Assembly: GCF_007992195.1 (NCBI RefSeq)
Contig: NZ_BJZU01000017.1
Location: 56,695-120,694, forward strand
Direction: 5' to 3'
DNA length: 64,000 bases
Source: Methylobacterium oxalidis
Lineage (GTDB): Bacteria > Pseudomonadota > Alphaproteobacteria > Rhizobiales > Beijerinckiaceae
Shown: positions 1-8,434 of the stretch, piece after piece
Layout of the letters: every line of letters begins with the position of its first letter
Position numbering within the stretch: the first letter of the stretch is position 1
The notes under the pieces: model-generated
Told to the model about the DNA's origin: nothing
What the model saw: the letters and a program-made list of their open reading frames with translations, nothing else
Databases searched by the model: none
Translations under genes and position numbers: made by a program

Positions 1-2
1 CG

Positions 3-110
3 GCGCGCGCGGCCGCCGGCGCCCAGGATGCGCCCTTCGCCGCGCCACTCCCGGCTGCCGACGCGCCGATCGCCCTTCCGGCGGGCCGCCGGAGGGCCGC
101 CTATGCCTGA
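3..110 (+). CDS. 3' end of an upstream gene (partial)
   Basis: An open frame enters from the left edge and stops at TGA 108-110, overlapping the next gene's start at 103 by 8 nt. The 35 visible codons are Ala/Pro rich with G or C in almost every third position, as in the neighbouring genes. It is probably the tail of a preceding polysaccharide gene in the same operon. The fragment is too short and too low in complexity to identify, and a chance frame is possible in such GC-rich DNA. Confidence 0.4.
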   Translation, partial: ARAAAGAQDAPFAAPLPAADAPIALPAGRRRAAYA

Positions 111-1407
111 CACGCCCCACCGCCCGGCCGCCCCCGACGGGATCGTCCTGTTCAACGTCAAGTACAGCCCGAACCTCGGGGACGGCGTCATCGCGGCCTG
201 CCTGGAGCACGGGCTCGCCGCGCGCCTGCCCGGCACCCGCGTCGCGTCGATCGATCTCGCCGGTCGCGAGGCCTGGCTGCCGCCGGGCGACGGGCGCGGG
301 CGCGTCCGCCTGCTCCGGACCCTCCAGGCCCTGCCAGCCCCTCTCCGCGACGGCGCGGTCGGCCTCGCCCTCGGGCTGAGGCTGCGCCGCCGCCTCGTGC
401 CGGCGTGGCGGCGGGCCGCCCGGGGCGCCGGCTTCGCCGTCTTCGGCGGCGGGCAGCTCATCCAGGACGGGGACCTCAACTTCCCCCTCAAGCTCTCTGC
501 CGCCATCGGCCTGTGCCACGCGCTCGCCATGCCGGTCGCCGTCTACGGCGTCGGCGCGAGCCCGAGCCGGTCGACGCTCGGCGGGCATCTCCTGCGCCGC
601 CTCCTCGCCTCGCCCCGCCTCGTGCACCTGAGCGCCCGCGACGCCGCCTCCCGCGACAGCCTCGCGGGCTACCGGCCGAGCCAGCCCGTGGACCTCGCCC
701 GCGACCCCGGCCTCCTCGCGGCCGGGCTCTGGCCCGCCGCGGCGAAACCGGGGCGGGCACGACCCCTGATCGGGGTCGGCATCACCCATCCGGCCCCGCT
801 CCACCACCACGGCGCCGGGCTCGCCCGCGAGACGGACGCGGACGCGGCCGAGCGCTACGGACGCCTCGTCGACGGGCTGGTGGCTCAGGGGCTCGACGTG
901 GCGCTGTTCACGAACGGCGCGGCGGAGGACGAGGATTTCCTCACCGCGCACGCCGCGCGTCTCTGCGCCGCCGCCGGCGGAGACGGGCGCGTGGCCCGCC
1001 TCCCCCGCGCCGCCGACCCCGCCGCCCTGGCGCGCCGCGTCGCGGGGCTCGACGGCCTCGTCGCGCACCGCCTGCACGCGATCATCCTCGCCTACGCCTA
1101 CCGCGTCCCCGCGATCGGCCTGCGCTGGGACGCCAAGCTCGACGCCTTCCTGCGCTCCGTCGACGCCGCCGACCGAGCCGCCGATTTCGACGACGCGAGC
1201 GTGGGCGAGATCCCCGCCCGCCTCGCCGAGGCGATGCGCGCCGGCGTCGATCCGGTCCGCCACGCTTCGGTCGTCGGCGAGACGGAGGGCGCCCTGGACC
1301 GGCTCGCCGAGGTGATCGCGGCGGCCCGGGCCCTTGGCCGGACCCGGACCGGCCGGACCGCCGACCTCCCGCACGGCACGGCCCTCGGCCTGCCCGCGCG
1401 TCCGTGA
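103..1407 (+). CDS. polysaccharide pyruvyl transferase family protein
   Basis: A 434-residue protein likely to add ketal-linked pyruvate to a sugar of the exopolysaccharide in the cytoplasm. Family features visible are the N-terminal NLGDG (residues 24-28), a central FGGGQL segment, and a C-terminal block with AHRLHAII followed by VPAIGLRWDAK. These match the usual RxHA and 'gvP.i...Y..K' signature of the pyruvyl transferase superfamily. The ATG at 103 is chosen because GGAGGG lies 7 nt upstream; an in-frame ATG at 28 would add an Arg/Pro-rich tail unlike the family. It is followed 11 nt later by the polymerase gene in a polysaccharide operon. The acceptor sugar cannot be read from the sequence. 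Confidence 0.85.
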   Translation: MPDTPHRPAAPDGIVLFNVKYSPNLGDGVIAACLEHGLAARLPGTRVASIDLAGREAWLPPGDGRGRVRLLRTLQALPAPLRDGAVGLALGLRLRRRLVPAWRRAARGAGFAVFGGGQLIQDGDLNFPLKLSAAIGLCHALAMPVAVYGVGASPSRSTLGGHLLRRLLASPRLVHLSARDAASRDSLAGYRPSQPVDLARDPGLLAAGLWPAAAKPGRARPLIGVGITHPAPLHHHGAGLARETDADAAERYGRLVDGLVAQGLDVALFTNGAAEDEDFLTAHAARLCAAAGGDGRVARLPRAADPAALARRVAGLDGLVAHRLHAIILAYAYRVPAIGLRWDAKLDAFLRSVDAADRAADFDDASVGEIPARLAEAMRAGVDPVRHASVVGETEGALDRLAEVIAAARALGRTRTGRTADLPHGTALGLPARP

Positions 1408-1418
1408 GGAGGGCTCAG

Positions 1419-2888
1419 GTGCAGATCGAGCCGATCGGGATCCTCGCGGCGCTGCTCGGACTCGCCGTCCTGGCCTTCGGCCCGGTCGTCGGGATCTACG
1501 CGCTCGCGGCCACGAGCCTGCTCGGGGCGGCCGCCGCCATCAAGCTGCCCGCGCTCGGCGATGCCAGCATCATGCCCTGCCACCTCATCATTCCGTTCCT
1601 GATGATCGCGGTGCTGCGCAGCGCGGAGCTCCGCGGGGGCATGATGGCCGCCCTCACCTTCCCGCGCGCGGGGTTCTGGTTCCTCGCGGCGATCGTCTTC
1701 GGGGCGGTGACGGCCGTCTTCCTGCCGCGCATCTTCGCCGGGGCGACGATGGTCTACTCGCTGACCCGCAGCGGCATCGACGTGGGCGTCGTGATGACGC
1801 CGCTCGGGCCCCGTGCCAGCAACATCACCCAGACCGCCTACCTCCTCGGCGACGTCGCCTGCTACGCGGCCTTCGCGGCCCTGATCGCCCGCGGCGACGG
1901 CCGCCACGCCCTCGCCGCGCTCCTCCTCGCCGCCGGTCTCCACCTCGCCTTCGCGCTGCTCGACCTCGCGACCTTCGCCACGGGGACGGGCGACGTCCTC
2001 GGCTTCATCCGCAACGCCAACTACCGGATGCTGAACGAGGGCGTGATCGGCGGCTTCAAGCGGATCGTCGGCTCCTTCACCGAGGCCGGCGCCTACGCCT
2101 ACGTGGCGATCGGGTTCTACGCCTTCTGCCTGCAGCTCTGGCTCCGGGGCGTCTCGACGCGGCTCACCGGCGCGCTCGCCGCGGGCCAAGCCCTCGCCCT
2201 CCTGCTCTCGACCTCCTCGGCGGCCTACGCCGCGTTCGGCGCCTACAACCTCGTGGCCTATGCGGGCTGCCTGCGCCGGGCCGGCGAGGGCCGCGGCGGC
2301 GACTGGCGCACGAACGCGTACCTCGTCGGGACGCCGGTCCTCGCCGTGCTGGTCGTGCTCGGGCTGATGCTGATCCCCTCCGTCTGGACGATGGTGACCG
2401 GCCTGTTCGACGCGACGGTCTCGAACAAGATGTCCTCGCAGTCCGGCGTCGAGCGCGCCCGCTGGAACGCCTACGCCCTGCAGAGCGCCATCGACACGCT
2501 GGGGATGGGGGCCGGTGTCGGCAGCGTGCGCGCCTCGAGCTTCCTCGTCGCGCTCGTGTCCAATGTCGGCGTCGTCGGCACCCTCCTGTACGGGGCCTTC
2601 CTGACCGCGACCGTGACCCGATCGGCCAGCGTGCCGGAGGGCGGGCAGGAGCCCGTCCGGGCGGCGGCGCGCGGCGCCTGCCTCGCGACGCTGCTGGCCG
2701 CCACGGTCACCCTCGGCAGCATCGATCTCGGCCTGTTCTTCGTGATCTTCGCCGCCCTCGCGACGACCGCGCCGGAGGCCCGCGCCGCGTGGCCGGCGGT
2801 CCTGCGCCCCATCGCGAGCGGGGACCTGACGCTGGCGCCCGTCGCTCTGCCGAGGCTCGGGGCGCCGCTCGCCCCGAACCATTCCTGA
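1419..2888 (+). CDS. Wzy-like polysaccharide polymerase (multi-pass membrane protein)
   Basis: A 489-residue protein made almost entirely of hydrophobic helices, about ten to twelve, with a longer polar loop between helices in the middle. This is the shape of O-antigen/exopolysaccharide polymerases, which join lipid-linked repeat units on the periplasmic side. The family has little sequence conservation, so the call rests on topology and on position between a pyruvyl transferase and a chain-length protein. The GTG at 1419, 11 nt after the previous stop and just after AGGAGGG, is the likely start; the frame is open far upstream only as a shadow of the pyruvyl transferase. A generic O-antigen ligase fold protein is the alternative. 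Confidence 0.72.
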   Translation: MQIEPIGILAALLGLAVLAFGPVVGIYALAATSLLGAAAAIKLPALGDASIMPCHLIIPFLMIAVLRSAELRGGMMAALTFPRAGFWFLAAIVFGAVTAVFLPRIFAGATMVYSLTRSGIDVGVVMTPLGPRASNITQTAYLLGDVACYAAFAALIARGDGRHALAALLLAAGLHLAFALLDLATFATGTGDVLGFIRNANYRMLNEGVIGGFKRIVGSFTEAGAYAYVAIGFYAFCLQLWLRGVSTRLTGALAAGQALALLLSTSSAAYAAFGAYNLVAYAGCLRRAGEGRGGDWRTNAYLVGTPVLAVLVVLGLMLIPSVWTMVTGLFDATVSNKMSSQSGVERARWNAYALQSAIDTLGMGAGVGSVRASSFLVALVSNVGVVGTLLYGAFLTATVTRSASVPEGGQEPVRAAARGACLATLLAATVTLGSIDLGLFFVIFAALATTAPEARAAWPAVLRPIASGDLTLAPVALPRLGAPLAPNHS

Positions 2889-2918
2889 ACCCGCGACCGA
2901 AGGGACTGGACAGCGACC

Positions 2919-4682
2919 ATGTACGATCCCGCCCGCAGGATCTTCACCCCGCAGACGCAGCCTCCCGCCAAGGACGAGGTCGTCGGCCTGCGGGAGATCT
3001 ACCAGTTCCTGCGGATCTCCCACCGCACGATCCTGCTGTTCGTGCTGCTCTTCGCGGGCGCGGCGCTCGCCTACTGCCTGATCACGACCCCGATCTTCAC
3101 CGCCACGGCCCAGGTCCTGATCGAGCCCGTGCGGGCCCAGTCCTTCCTGCAGGAGGGCAACGCCGTCGAGACCGTCACCGACACGGGCCGCGTCGAGAGC
3201 CAGATGGAGGTCCTGAAGTCGGACCGGATCGGCGAGACCGTGATCCGCAGCCTCGGCCTCATCGACGACCCGGAATTCCAGCCCGGCCCGCCCTCGCTCC
3301 TGGGCCAGGCCCTCGACCTGTTCCGGCCCGACCCCGAGCCCATGAGCGAGGCCGACCGCGAGGCCGCCAAGCTCGCCTACGCCCTCAATCTGCTCTCCGA
3401 CCGCATGCTGGTGCGGCGCGTCGGCCAGTCCTACGTCGTCGAGCTCTCCGTGCGCTCGAAGGACCCCGCCAAGGCCGCCGCCATCGCCAACGCGATCACC
3501 GCCGCCTTCATCGAGACGGACATCTCGGCCAAGGCCGAGGAGGCGCGCCGGGGCAGCGACTGGCTGAACGAGCGCCTCACCGCGCTGCGCAACCAGGCGC
3601 TGCAGGCGCGCCGCGACCTCGAGCAGTTCAAGTCGAGCGGCGAGGCGTCCTCGGCCACCGAGGCGCGGGTGAAGCTCGCCGAGCTCGAGAGCACCACGGT
3701 CAGCCACACCAAGCTCTACGACGCGTTCCTCCTGCGCTACATCGAGACGGCGCAGAAGGTGACCTACCCGGTGGCGGATGCCCGCATCGTCGCGGCGGCC
3801 GCCAAGCCCCTCACCCGCAGCCACCCGAAGACGCTCCTGATCATCGCCTTCGCGGGGATCCTCGGCGGCGCGGCCGGTGTCGGCACGTCGATGGTGCGGC
3901 GCCGCTTCGACGACCGCATCTTCACGGGGGGCGCCGTGACGCGCCACGGGGTCGACCTCCTCGGCACCGTCGACTGCGTCCGCCTGCGGCAGGCGCCCCT
4001 CCGGGCGACCCCGATCAGCTCGGACCGGCTGCTGGCCATCGCGGCCGACATGCCGCGGACCCGCTTCGCCGCGGACCTGCGCACGATCAAGACCTCGATC
4101 AACACGGCGCTCCTCGACCGCGCCGCGAGCTGCCTCGGCGTCACCTCGGTGAGCGACGGCGAGGGCAAGAGCACGCTGGCCGCCAACCTCGCGCAGCTCT
4201 TCGCCCTCTCGGGCTCGCGCACCCTGCTCATCGACGCGAGCCCGGGCGATCCCGTGGTCAGCCGCAAGTTCGCGCCGAACGCCGAGTTCGGCTTCGTGCA
4301 GGCGCTCGCCTACCCGGACACGCTGAGCCGGCTCATCTCGGCCCAGCCGAGCGTGCCCAACCTGTTCGTGCTGCCGCTCGGCACGGTGGGCGAGCGCGTC
4401 TCGCCGATCGAGCAGATGGCCTCGGACCGCCAGCGCCTGCAGCTCGACGACCTGCGCAAGCACTATCACGTGGTCATCTTCGACCTGCCGTCGCTGGCGG
4501 CGGCGCCGGACGCCCGCGCCATCGCGCCTCTCCTCGACGGCATGATCCTCGTCGCCGAGTTCGGCCGCACCAACGCCGGGGCGCTGGAGAGCGCCGTCCG
4601 ATCCCTGGAGACCGGCCGCGGGCGACTGCTCGGGGCGGTCCTCAACAAGGTCGACCGCAAGAACAGGGCCTGGGCGACCTGA
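2919..4682 (+). CDS. Wzz/GumC-type polysaccharide co-polymerase fused to a CpsD-like ATPase
   Basis: A 587-residue inner-membrane protein of the ExoP/GumC class that controls polymer length and export. A Wzz domain with a first membrane helix starts near residue 35, a periplasmic coiled-coil region spans roughly 70-290, and a second helix follows near 305. The cytoplasmic kinase-like domain has Walker A SDGEGKST (412-419), a Walker A' segment LLIDAS (D439) and Walker B VVIFDLP (D522). Tyrosine autokinases of this type normally end in a tyrosine cluster and carry a DADLRRP-like A' motif. Here the tail after residue 540 has no tyrosine at all and A' reads DASPGDP, so autophosphorylation is doubtful. 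It lies between the polymerase and sugar-modifying genes. Confidence 0.87.
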   Translation: MYDPARRIFTPQTQPPAKDEVVGLREIYQFLRISHRTILLFVLLFAGAALAYCLITTPIFTATAQVLIEPVRAQSFLQEGNAVETVTDTGRVESQMEVLKSDRIGETVIRSLGLIDDPEFQPGPPSLLGQALDLFRPDPEPMSEADREAAKLAYALNLLSDRMLVRRVGQSYVVELSVRSKDPAKAAAIANAITAAFIETDISAKAEEARRGSDWLNERLTALRNQALQARRDLEQFKSSGEASSATEARVKLAELESTTVSHTKLYDAFLLRYIETAQKVTYPVADARIVAAAAKPLTRSHPKTLLIIAFAGILGGAAGVGTSMVRRRFDDRIFTGGAVTRHGVDLLGTVDCVRLRQAPLRATPISSDRLLAIAADMPRTRFAADLRTIKTSINTALLDRAASCLGVTSVSDGEGKSTLAANLAQLFALSGSRTLLIDASPGDPVVSRKFAPNAEFGFVQALAYPDTLSRLISAQPSVPNLFVLPLGTVGERVSPIEQMASDRQRLQLDDLRKHYHVVIFDLPSLAAAPDARAIAPLLDGMILVAEFGRTNAGALESAVRSLETGRGRLLGAVLNKVDRKNRAWAT

Positions 4683-4778
4683 GCGCCGGGTGGAAACGGC
4701 CTCGCCGGAAGCGGGGCGATGGGACGGGGTGAGGGGGCACGGGGCGCGCGGACCGCGCCGGATCGACAGGAGGCGAAG

Positions 4779-5462
4779 ATGCCGGAAGCCATGCCAATCG
4801 AGGCCCTTGCCGAGCGGGTGCCGCAGAACAGCCTGATCGCCAGGCTGCGGGCGCGGCCCGCCCTCAAGGAGACCCTGCGCGACGCCCTCGAACGGGTCGG
4901 ATTCGGCACGACCGACTGGGTCCGGGAGGTGATGTACGAGCGCTGCTTCGCCTACGTGGAGACCCTCGGGCCGCGCAACCTCCACACGCTCGAGATCTCC
5001 GCCGGCCCGCAATGGACGCGGCGCTTCGACTTCAAGTCCTACACGGCCACGGAGTATCCGGACTTCGACATCTGCGCACAGACGCTGCCGCAGACGTACG
5101 ACCTCATCATCGCCGACCAGGTGTTCGAGCACCTGCCCTGGCCCTACCGGGCGGCGCGGAACGTCCACGCGATGCTGAAGCCCGGCGGCGTCTTCATCGT
5201 CTCGACGCCCTTCCTCGTGCGCATCCACAACGTCCCGATCGACTGCAACCGGTGGACCCCGACCGGGATGTCCTACTTCCTGCAGGAGGCGGGATTCCCG
5301 GCCGACGGCATCTCGGTCGACTCGTGGGGCAACCGGGCCTGCCTCATCGGCAACCTGCCCAAATGGCGCAAGCGCGGCTTCCGCTCCCTGCGCAACGAAC
5401 CGAACTTCCCCGTCATGGTCTGGGCCTTCGCCCGCAAGCCGCGCCAGGAGAACGCCGCGTGA
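4779..5462 (+). CDS. class I SAM-dependent methyltransferase
   Basis: A 227-residue protein resembling Methyltransf_11 enzymes. A weak motif I (LEISAG) is followed by YDLIIADQVFEHLPWP and LKPGGVFIVSTPF, the typical post-I to motif III layout. An aromatic C-terminal half (NRWTPTGMSYFL) is common in sugar or lipid methyltransferases of polysaccharide clusters. The ATG at 4779 is chosen because AGGAGG lies 6 nt upstream. Its stop overlaps the following glycosyltransferase start (GTGA), so the two are translationally coupled. It probably O-methylates a sugar of the exopolysaccharide; the acceptor is not evident. Confidence 0.78.
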   Translation: MPEAMPIEALAERVPQNSLIARLRARPALKETLRDALERVGFGTTDWVREVMYERCFAYVETLGPRNLHTLEISAGPQWTRRFDFKSYTATEYPDFDICAQTLPQTYDLIIADQVFEHLPWPYRAARNVHAMLKPGGVFIVSTPFLVRIHNVPIDCNRWTPTGMSYFLQEAGFPADGISVDSWGNRACLIGNLPKWRKRGFRSLRNEPNFPVMVWAFARKPRQENAA

Positions 5463-6370
5463 GCACGAGCCCCCTTCCCGCCAGCCGCCTGCGCCTCGCC
5501 GTCGGCATCGCCACCGCCGGCCGCCCCGGCATCGTCGGGGCGACCGTCGCCGAATTGCTGCGCCAGGACCGACCGGCCGACCGCATCGTCGTCTGCGCGC
5601 CGAGCCCGACGGATGTCGACGCCCTCGCTGCGAACCACCCGGACGTGCGCGTCGTGATCGGCCCGCGCGGCCTGCCGCACCAGCGCAACGCCATCCTGCG
5701 CAGCCTCGACGGGTTCGACGCGGTGGTCTTCTTCGACGACGACTTCGTCCCCTGCGCGGACTACCTCACGGAGGTCGAGGCGATCCTGATCGCGCATCCC
5801 GAGGTCGCGATGACCACCGGGACCGTGATCAAGGACGGCATCATCGGGCCCGGTCTCTCCTTCGACGAGGCGAAGGCCCGGGTCGCGGAGGCGGAGGGGG
5901 CGCCCTGCCCGCCCTTCGCCCTCGCGGAGGTCTACAACGGCTACGGCTGCAACATGAGCGTGCGGCTCGATCCCGTGCGCCGGCACGCCCTGGCCTTCGA
6001 CGAGACCCTCGGCAGCTACGCGTGGCTGGAGGACGTCGATTTCAGCCGCCAGCTCGCGCCCTACGGGCGGATCGTGCGCGCGACCAGCACCCGCGGCGTG
6101 CATCTCGGGGTGAAGCTCGGCCGGCAATCGGGCCTGCGGTTCGGGTACTCGCAGATCGCCAACCCGCTCTACCTCGTGCGCAAGGGGCACTGCACCTGGC
6201 GCAAGGCGCTCCACCAGATGTCGCGCAACATCGCGATCAACGTCGCGAAATGCCTCTGGCCCGAGCCCTACGTCGACCGCCGCGGGCGCCTGCACGGCAA
6301 CCTCGTCGCCTTCGCCGATCTCCTGCGCGGGCGCCTGATGCCCTCCCGCACCCTGAGCCTCGGGAGCTGA
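5459..6370 (+). CDS. glycosyltransferase family 2
   Basis: A 303-residue GT-A fold enzyme. The nucleotide-binding start LAVGIATAGRPG is followed by the metal-binding acidic run FFDDDF near residue 95, and a later WLEDVDFSRQL matches the ED-type catalytic segment of GT2 enzymes. There is no membrane helix, so it acts on a lipid-linked intermediate at the cytoplasmic face. Translation starts at GTG 5459, overlapping the methyltransferase stop by 4 nt; the longer open frame upstream is a shadow. It adds one sugar of the repeat unit; donor and acceptor are unknown. Confidence 0.85.
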   Translation: MSTSPLPASRLRLAVGIATAGRPGIVGATVAELLRQDRPADRIVVCAPSPTDVDALAANHPDVRVVIGPRGLPHQRNAILRSLDGFDAVVFFDDDFVPCADYLTEVEAILIAHPEVAMTTGTVIKDGIIGPGLSFDEAKARVAEAEGAPCPPFALAEVYNGYGCNMSVRLDPVRRHALAFDETLGSYAWLEDVDFSRQLAPYGRIVRATSTRGVHLGVKLGRQSGLRFGYSQIANPLYLVRKGHCTWRKALHQMSRNIAINVAKCLWPEPYVDRRGRLHGNLVAFADLLRGRLMPSRTLSLGS

Positions 6371-6371
6371 G

Positions 6372-7574
6372 ATGCGGACCTACCAACTCAACCTCCCGCA
6401 CGAGGAGCGCGGACGCGCCGGCCTCGGCACGCGCCCTTCCGGGACCGGCCACGGGCCGCCCGGCGCGGCGGCCCGGGCCACGATCAACGGCCGCTTCCTC
6501 AGCCAGCCGAAGACGGGCGTGCAGCGCTACGCCTACGAGATCGTCCGCCAGATGGACGCGATCCTGGCGGAGGACCCGCTCCTGCGCAGCCACCTCGCCC
6601 TGGACATCGTGGCGCCGGAGCGGGCCGCCGGCCCGTCCGATTACGCGGCGATCCGGCGCCGCGGCGTCGGCGGCGGCAAGGGCTACGGCTGGGAGCAGGG
6701 GGTCCTGCCGCTGCGCGCCCGCGCGCCCCTGCTCAACCTGTGCAACACAGCGCCCCTGCTGAGGCGGCGGCAGATCGTCTGCATCCACGGGGCGAACTCC
6801 TTCGTCTACCCGCAGAGCTACAGCCGCCGCTTCCGCTACGCGCAGCGCGCGCTGTTCCCGACCATCGGTCGGCGGGCGCAGACGATCACCACCGTCTCGA
6901 ACGCCTCCGCCAAGCTCCTGAAATCGCTCGGCATCGTGCCGGCCGACCGGGAGATCGACGTGATCCCGAACGGGCACGAGCACGTCCACGCCTGGCGGCC
7001 GGAGGCGACGAGGCTCGACCGGGCCGCGATCCTGGAGCGGCCCTACGTGCTGGTGATCGGCAGCCAGGCGCCGCACAAGAACGTGCGCATGCTCGACGCC
7101 ATCGCGGGCGCGCTGAACGCGCGCGGCATCAAGCTCGTGGTGACGGGCGGTGTCTTCAACATGTTCAGCAGCCAGGCCGCGCAGCTCGGCGCGCCCGAGA
7201 CGAGCGTGCTCGGCTACGTCACCGACGACGACCTCGCCTTCCTGCTCTCGAACGCCCTCTGCCTCGCCTTCCCCTCGCTCGTCGAGGGTTTCGGCCTGCC
7301 TCTCGTCGAGGCGATGGCGCTCGGCTGCCCCGTCGTCTCCTCGAACGTCACGAGCATGCCGGAGGTCTGCGGCAACGCCGCGATCCTGCTGCCGCCCGAC
7401 CGGCCCGAACTGTGGCTGGAGGCGATCCAGGGCCTGCACGACTCGCCGAGCCTGCGCGCCGACCTCGCCGCCCGGGGCGCCAAGCAGGTCCGGCGCTTCT
7501 CCTGGGCCGCCTCGGCCCAGGCCTATATCGATCTCCTCCTCGACGCGACGGGGGGTCCGTGCCGGCCGCTCTAG
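6372..7574 (+). CDS. glycosyltransferase family 1/4 (GT-B fold)
   Basis: A 400-residue retaining GT-B glycosyltransferase. The donor-site segment is clear: HKNVRMLDAI near residue 235 and EGFGLPLVEAMALGCPVV near residue 305 (the EX7E motif), followed by SMPEVCGNAAILLPP. It starts one base after the GT2 stop, so it is co-translated. Its 3' end overlaps the convergent GH16 gene by 4 nt. It most likely transfers mannose or a related sugar onto the lipid-linked exopolysaccharide precursor. Confidence 0.88.
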   Translation: MRTYQLNLPHEERGRAGLGTRPSGTGHGPPGAAARATINGRFLSQPKTGVQRYAYEIVRQMDAILAEDPLLRSHLALDIVAPERAAGPSDYAAIRRRGVGGGKGYGWEQGVLPLRARAPLLNLCNTAPLLRRRQIVCIHGANSFVYPQSYSRRFRYAQRALFPTIGRRAQTITTVSNASAKLLKSLGIVPADREIDVIPNGHEHVHAWRPEATRLDRAAILERPYVLVIGSQAPHKNVRMLDAIAGALNARGIKLVVTGGVFNMFSSQAAQLGAPETSVLGYVTDDDLAFLLSNALCLAFPSLVEGFGLPLVEAMALGCPVVSSNVTSMPEVCGNAAILLPPDRPELWLEAIQGLHDSPSLRADLAARGAKQVRRFSWAASAQAYIDLLLDATGGPCRPL

Positions 7575-8374
7575 CCCCCGTCCTTCGCCCAGACGCGCAC
7601 GTAGTCGACCTCCATGGTCGAGGGGTTCGGCGTGCGCTCGGTGGGCCAGCCCGCCCCGAGCCCGAGATCGACCAGCGGGTACATGGGCTGGTTGTGCTCC
7701 GGCGGCGTGGGCACGCGGGCCACCTCGCGGCGGTCGAAGTAGAACCGGATGAACTCGGCGTCGACGAGCGCGCCGTAGGTGTGGAAGCCCGCCGAGAGCG
7801 AGCCCTCCGGCACCGGCACCCGCTTGTGAACGGTGCGGTGGCGCGACTTGTCCTTCCGGTCCCAGACGTGGACGGAGGCGGTGTATCGGCCCGGGAAGTG
7901 GCCGTAATGCTCGACGATGTCGATCTCGGAGGTGTGGGTCGTGCGGTCGACGCCGACGAGCCAGAAGGCCGGCCAGACGCCCTCGCCGGCCGGGAACTTC
8001 GCCCGCATCTCGAAGTAGCCGAAGCGCTGCGCGAAGCCCCGCCCCTGCGGATCGGTGGCGGCGATCAGGCCCGAGCGCCACTTGCCGTCGCTGCCCTTGC
8101 GCATCTCGATCGTCAGGATCCCGTCCTTGGTGGTGAAGGGGAAGCCCGGCCGCGGGTCGGTGAAGGCCGCGTCGCCGAAATCGCCGTTCCAGGGGGTGTG
8201 GGCGATCCAGCGCGTGCCGGGGCCCCGCGCCGAGACGTCGAGGCTGTCGAACTCCTCGGCGAAGGTCTGCCGGTAGCCGGCGAGGTCGAGCTCGGCCCCC
8301 TCCTGCGCGGACGCGGGACGGGCCGCGAGAAGAGCGGTGAGGATGAAGATCGCGCGCGATATCGGTCGCACCAT
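7571..8374 (-). CDS. secreted family 16 glycoside hydrolase (endo-beta-glucanase type)
   Basis: A 267-residue exported enzyme. Residues 1-23 form a signal peptide ending ASA-Q. The GH16 catalytic signature is intact as E150-I-D152-I-V-E155 (nucleophile, helper Asp, acid/base), preceded by FEMRAKFPAG and WPAFWLVG, and followed by the usual substrate-cleft strands. Family members cut beta-1,3- or beta-1,3-1,4-glucans, and ExoK/ExsH-like members trim the producer's own exopolysaccharide. Its place inside the polysaccharide locus, divergent from the export gene at 8435, supports such a role. Beta-glucanase activity on foreign glycans is the alternative. Confidence 0.9.
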   Translation of the reverse strand: MVRPISRAIFILTALLAARPASAQEGAELDLAGYRQTFAEEFDSLDVSARGPGTRWIAHTPWNGDFGDAAFTDPRPGFPFTTKDGILTIEMRKGSDGKWRSGLIAATDPQGRGFAQRFGYFEMRAKFPAGEGVWPAFWLVGVDRTTHTSEIDIVEHYGHFPGRYTASVHVWDRKDKSRHRTVHKRVPVPEGSLSAGFHTYGALVDAEFIRFYFDRREVARVPTPPEHNQPMYPLVDLGLGAGWPTERTPNPSTMEVDYVRVWAKDGG

Positions 8375-8434
8375 GACTCTCCGAAATCGATGAAGGATGC
8401 GTCTTCATAGAACAAGAGCGAGAATACATCAACA

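Noticed and set aside
1098..5228. A 1376-codon open frame on the minus strand
   Set aside because: It lies entirely opposite four well-supported plus-strand genes, is low in complexity (Arg, Gly, Glu, Asp) and has no family motif; long antisense frames are expected at this GC content.
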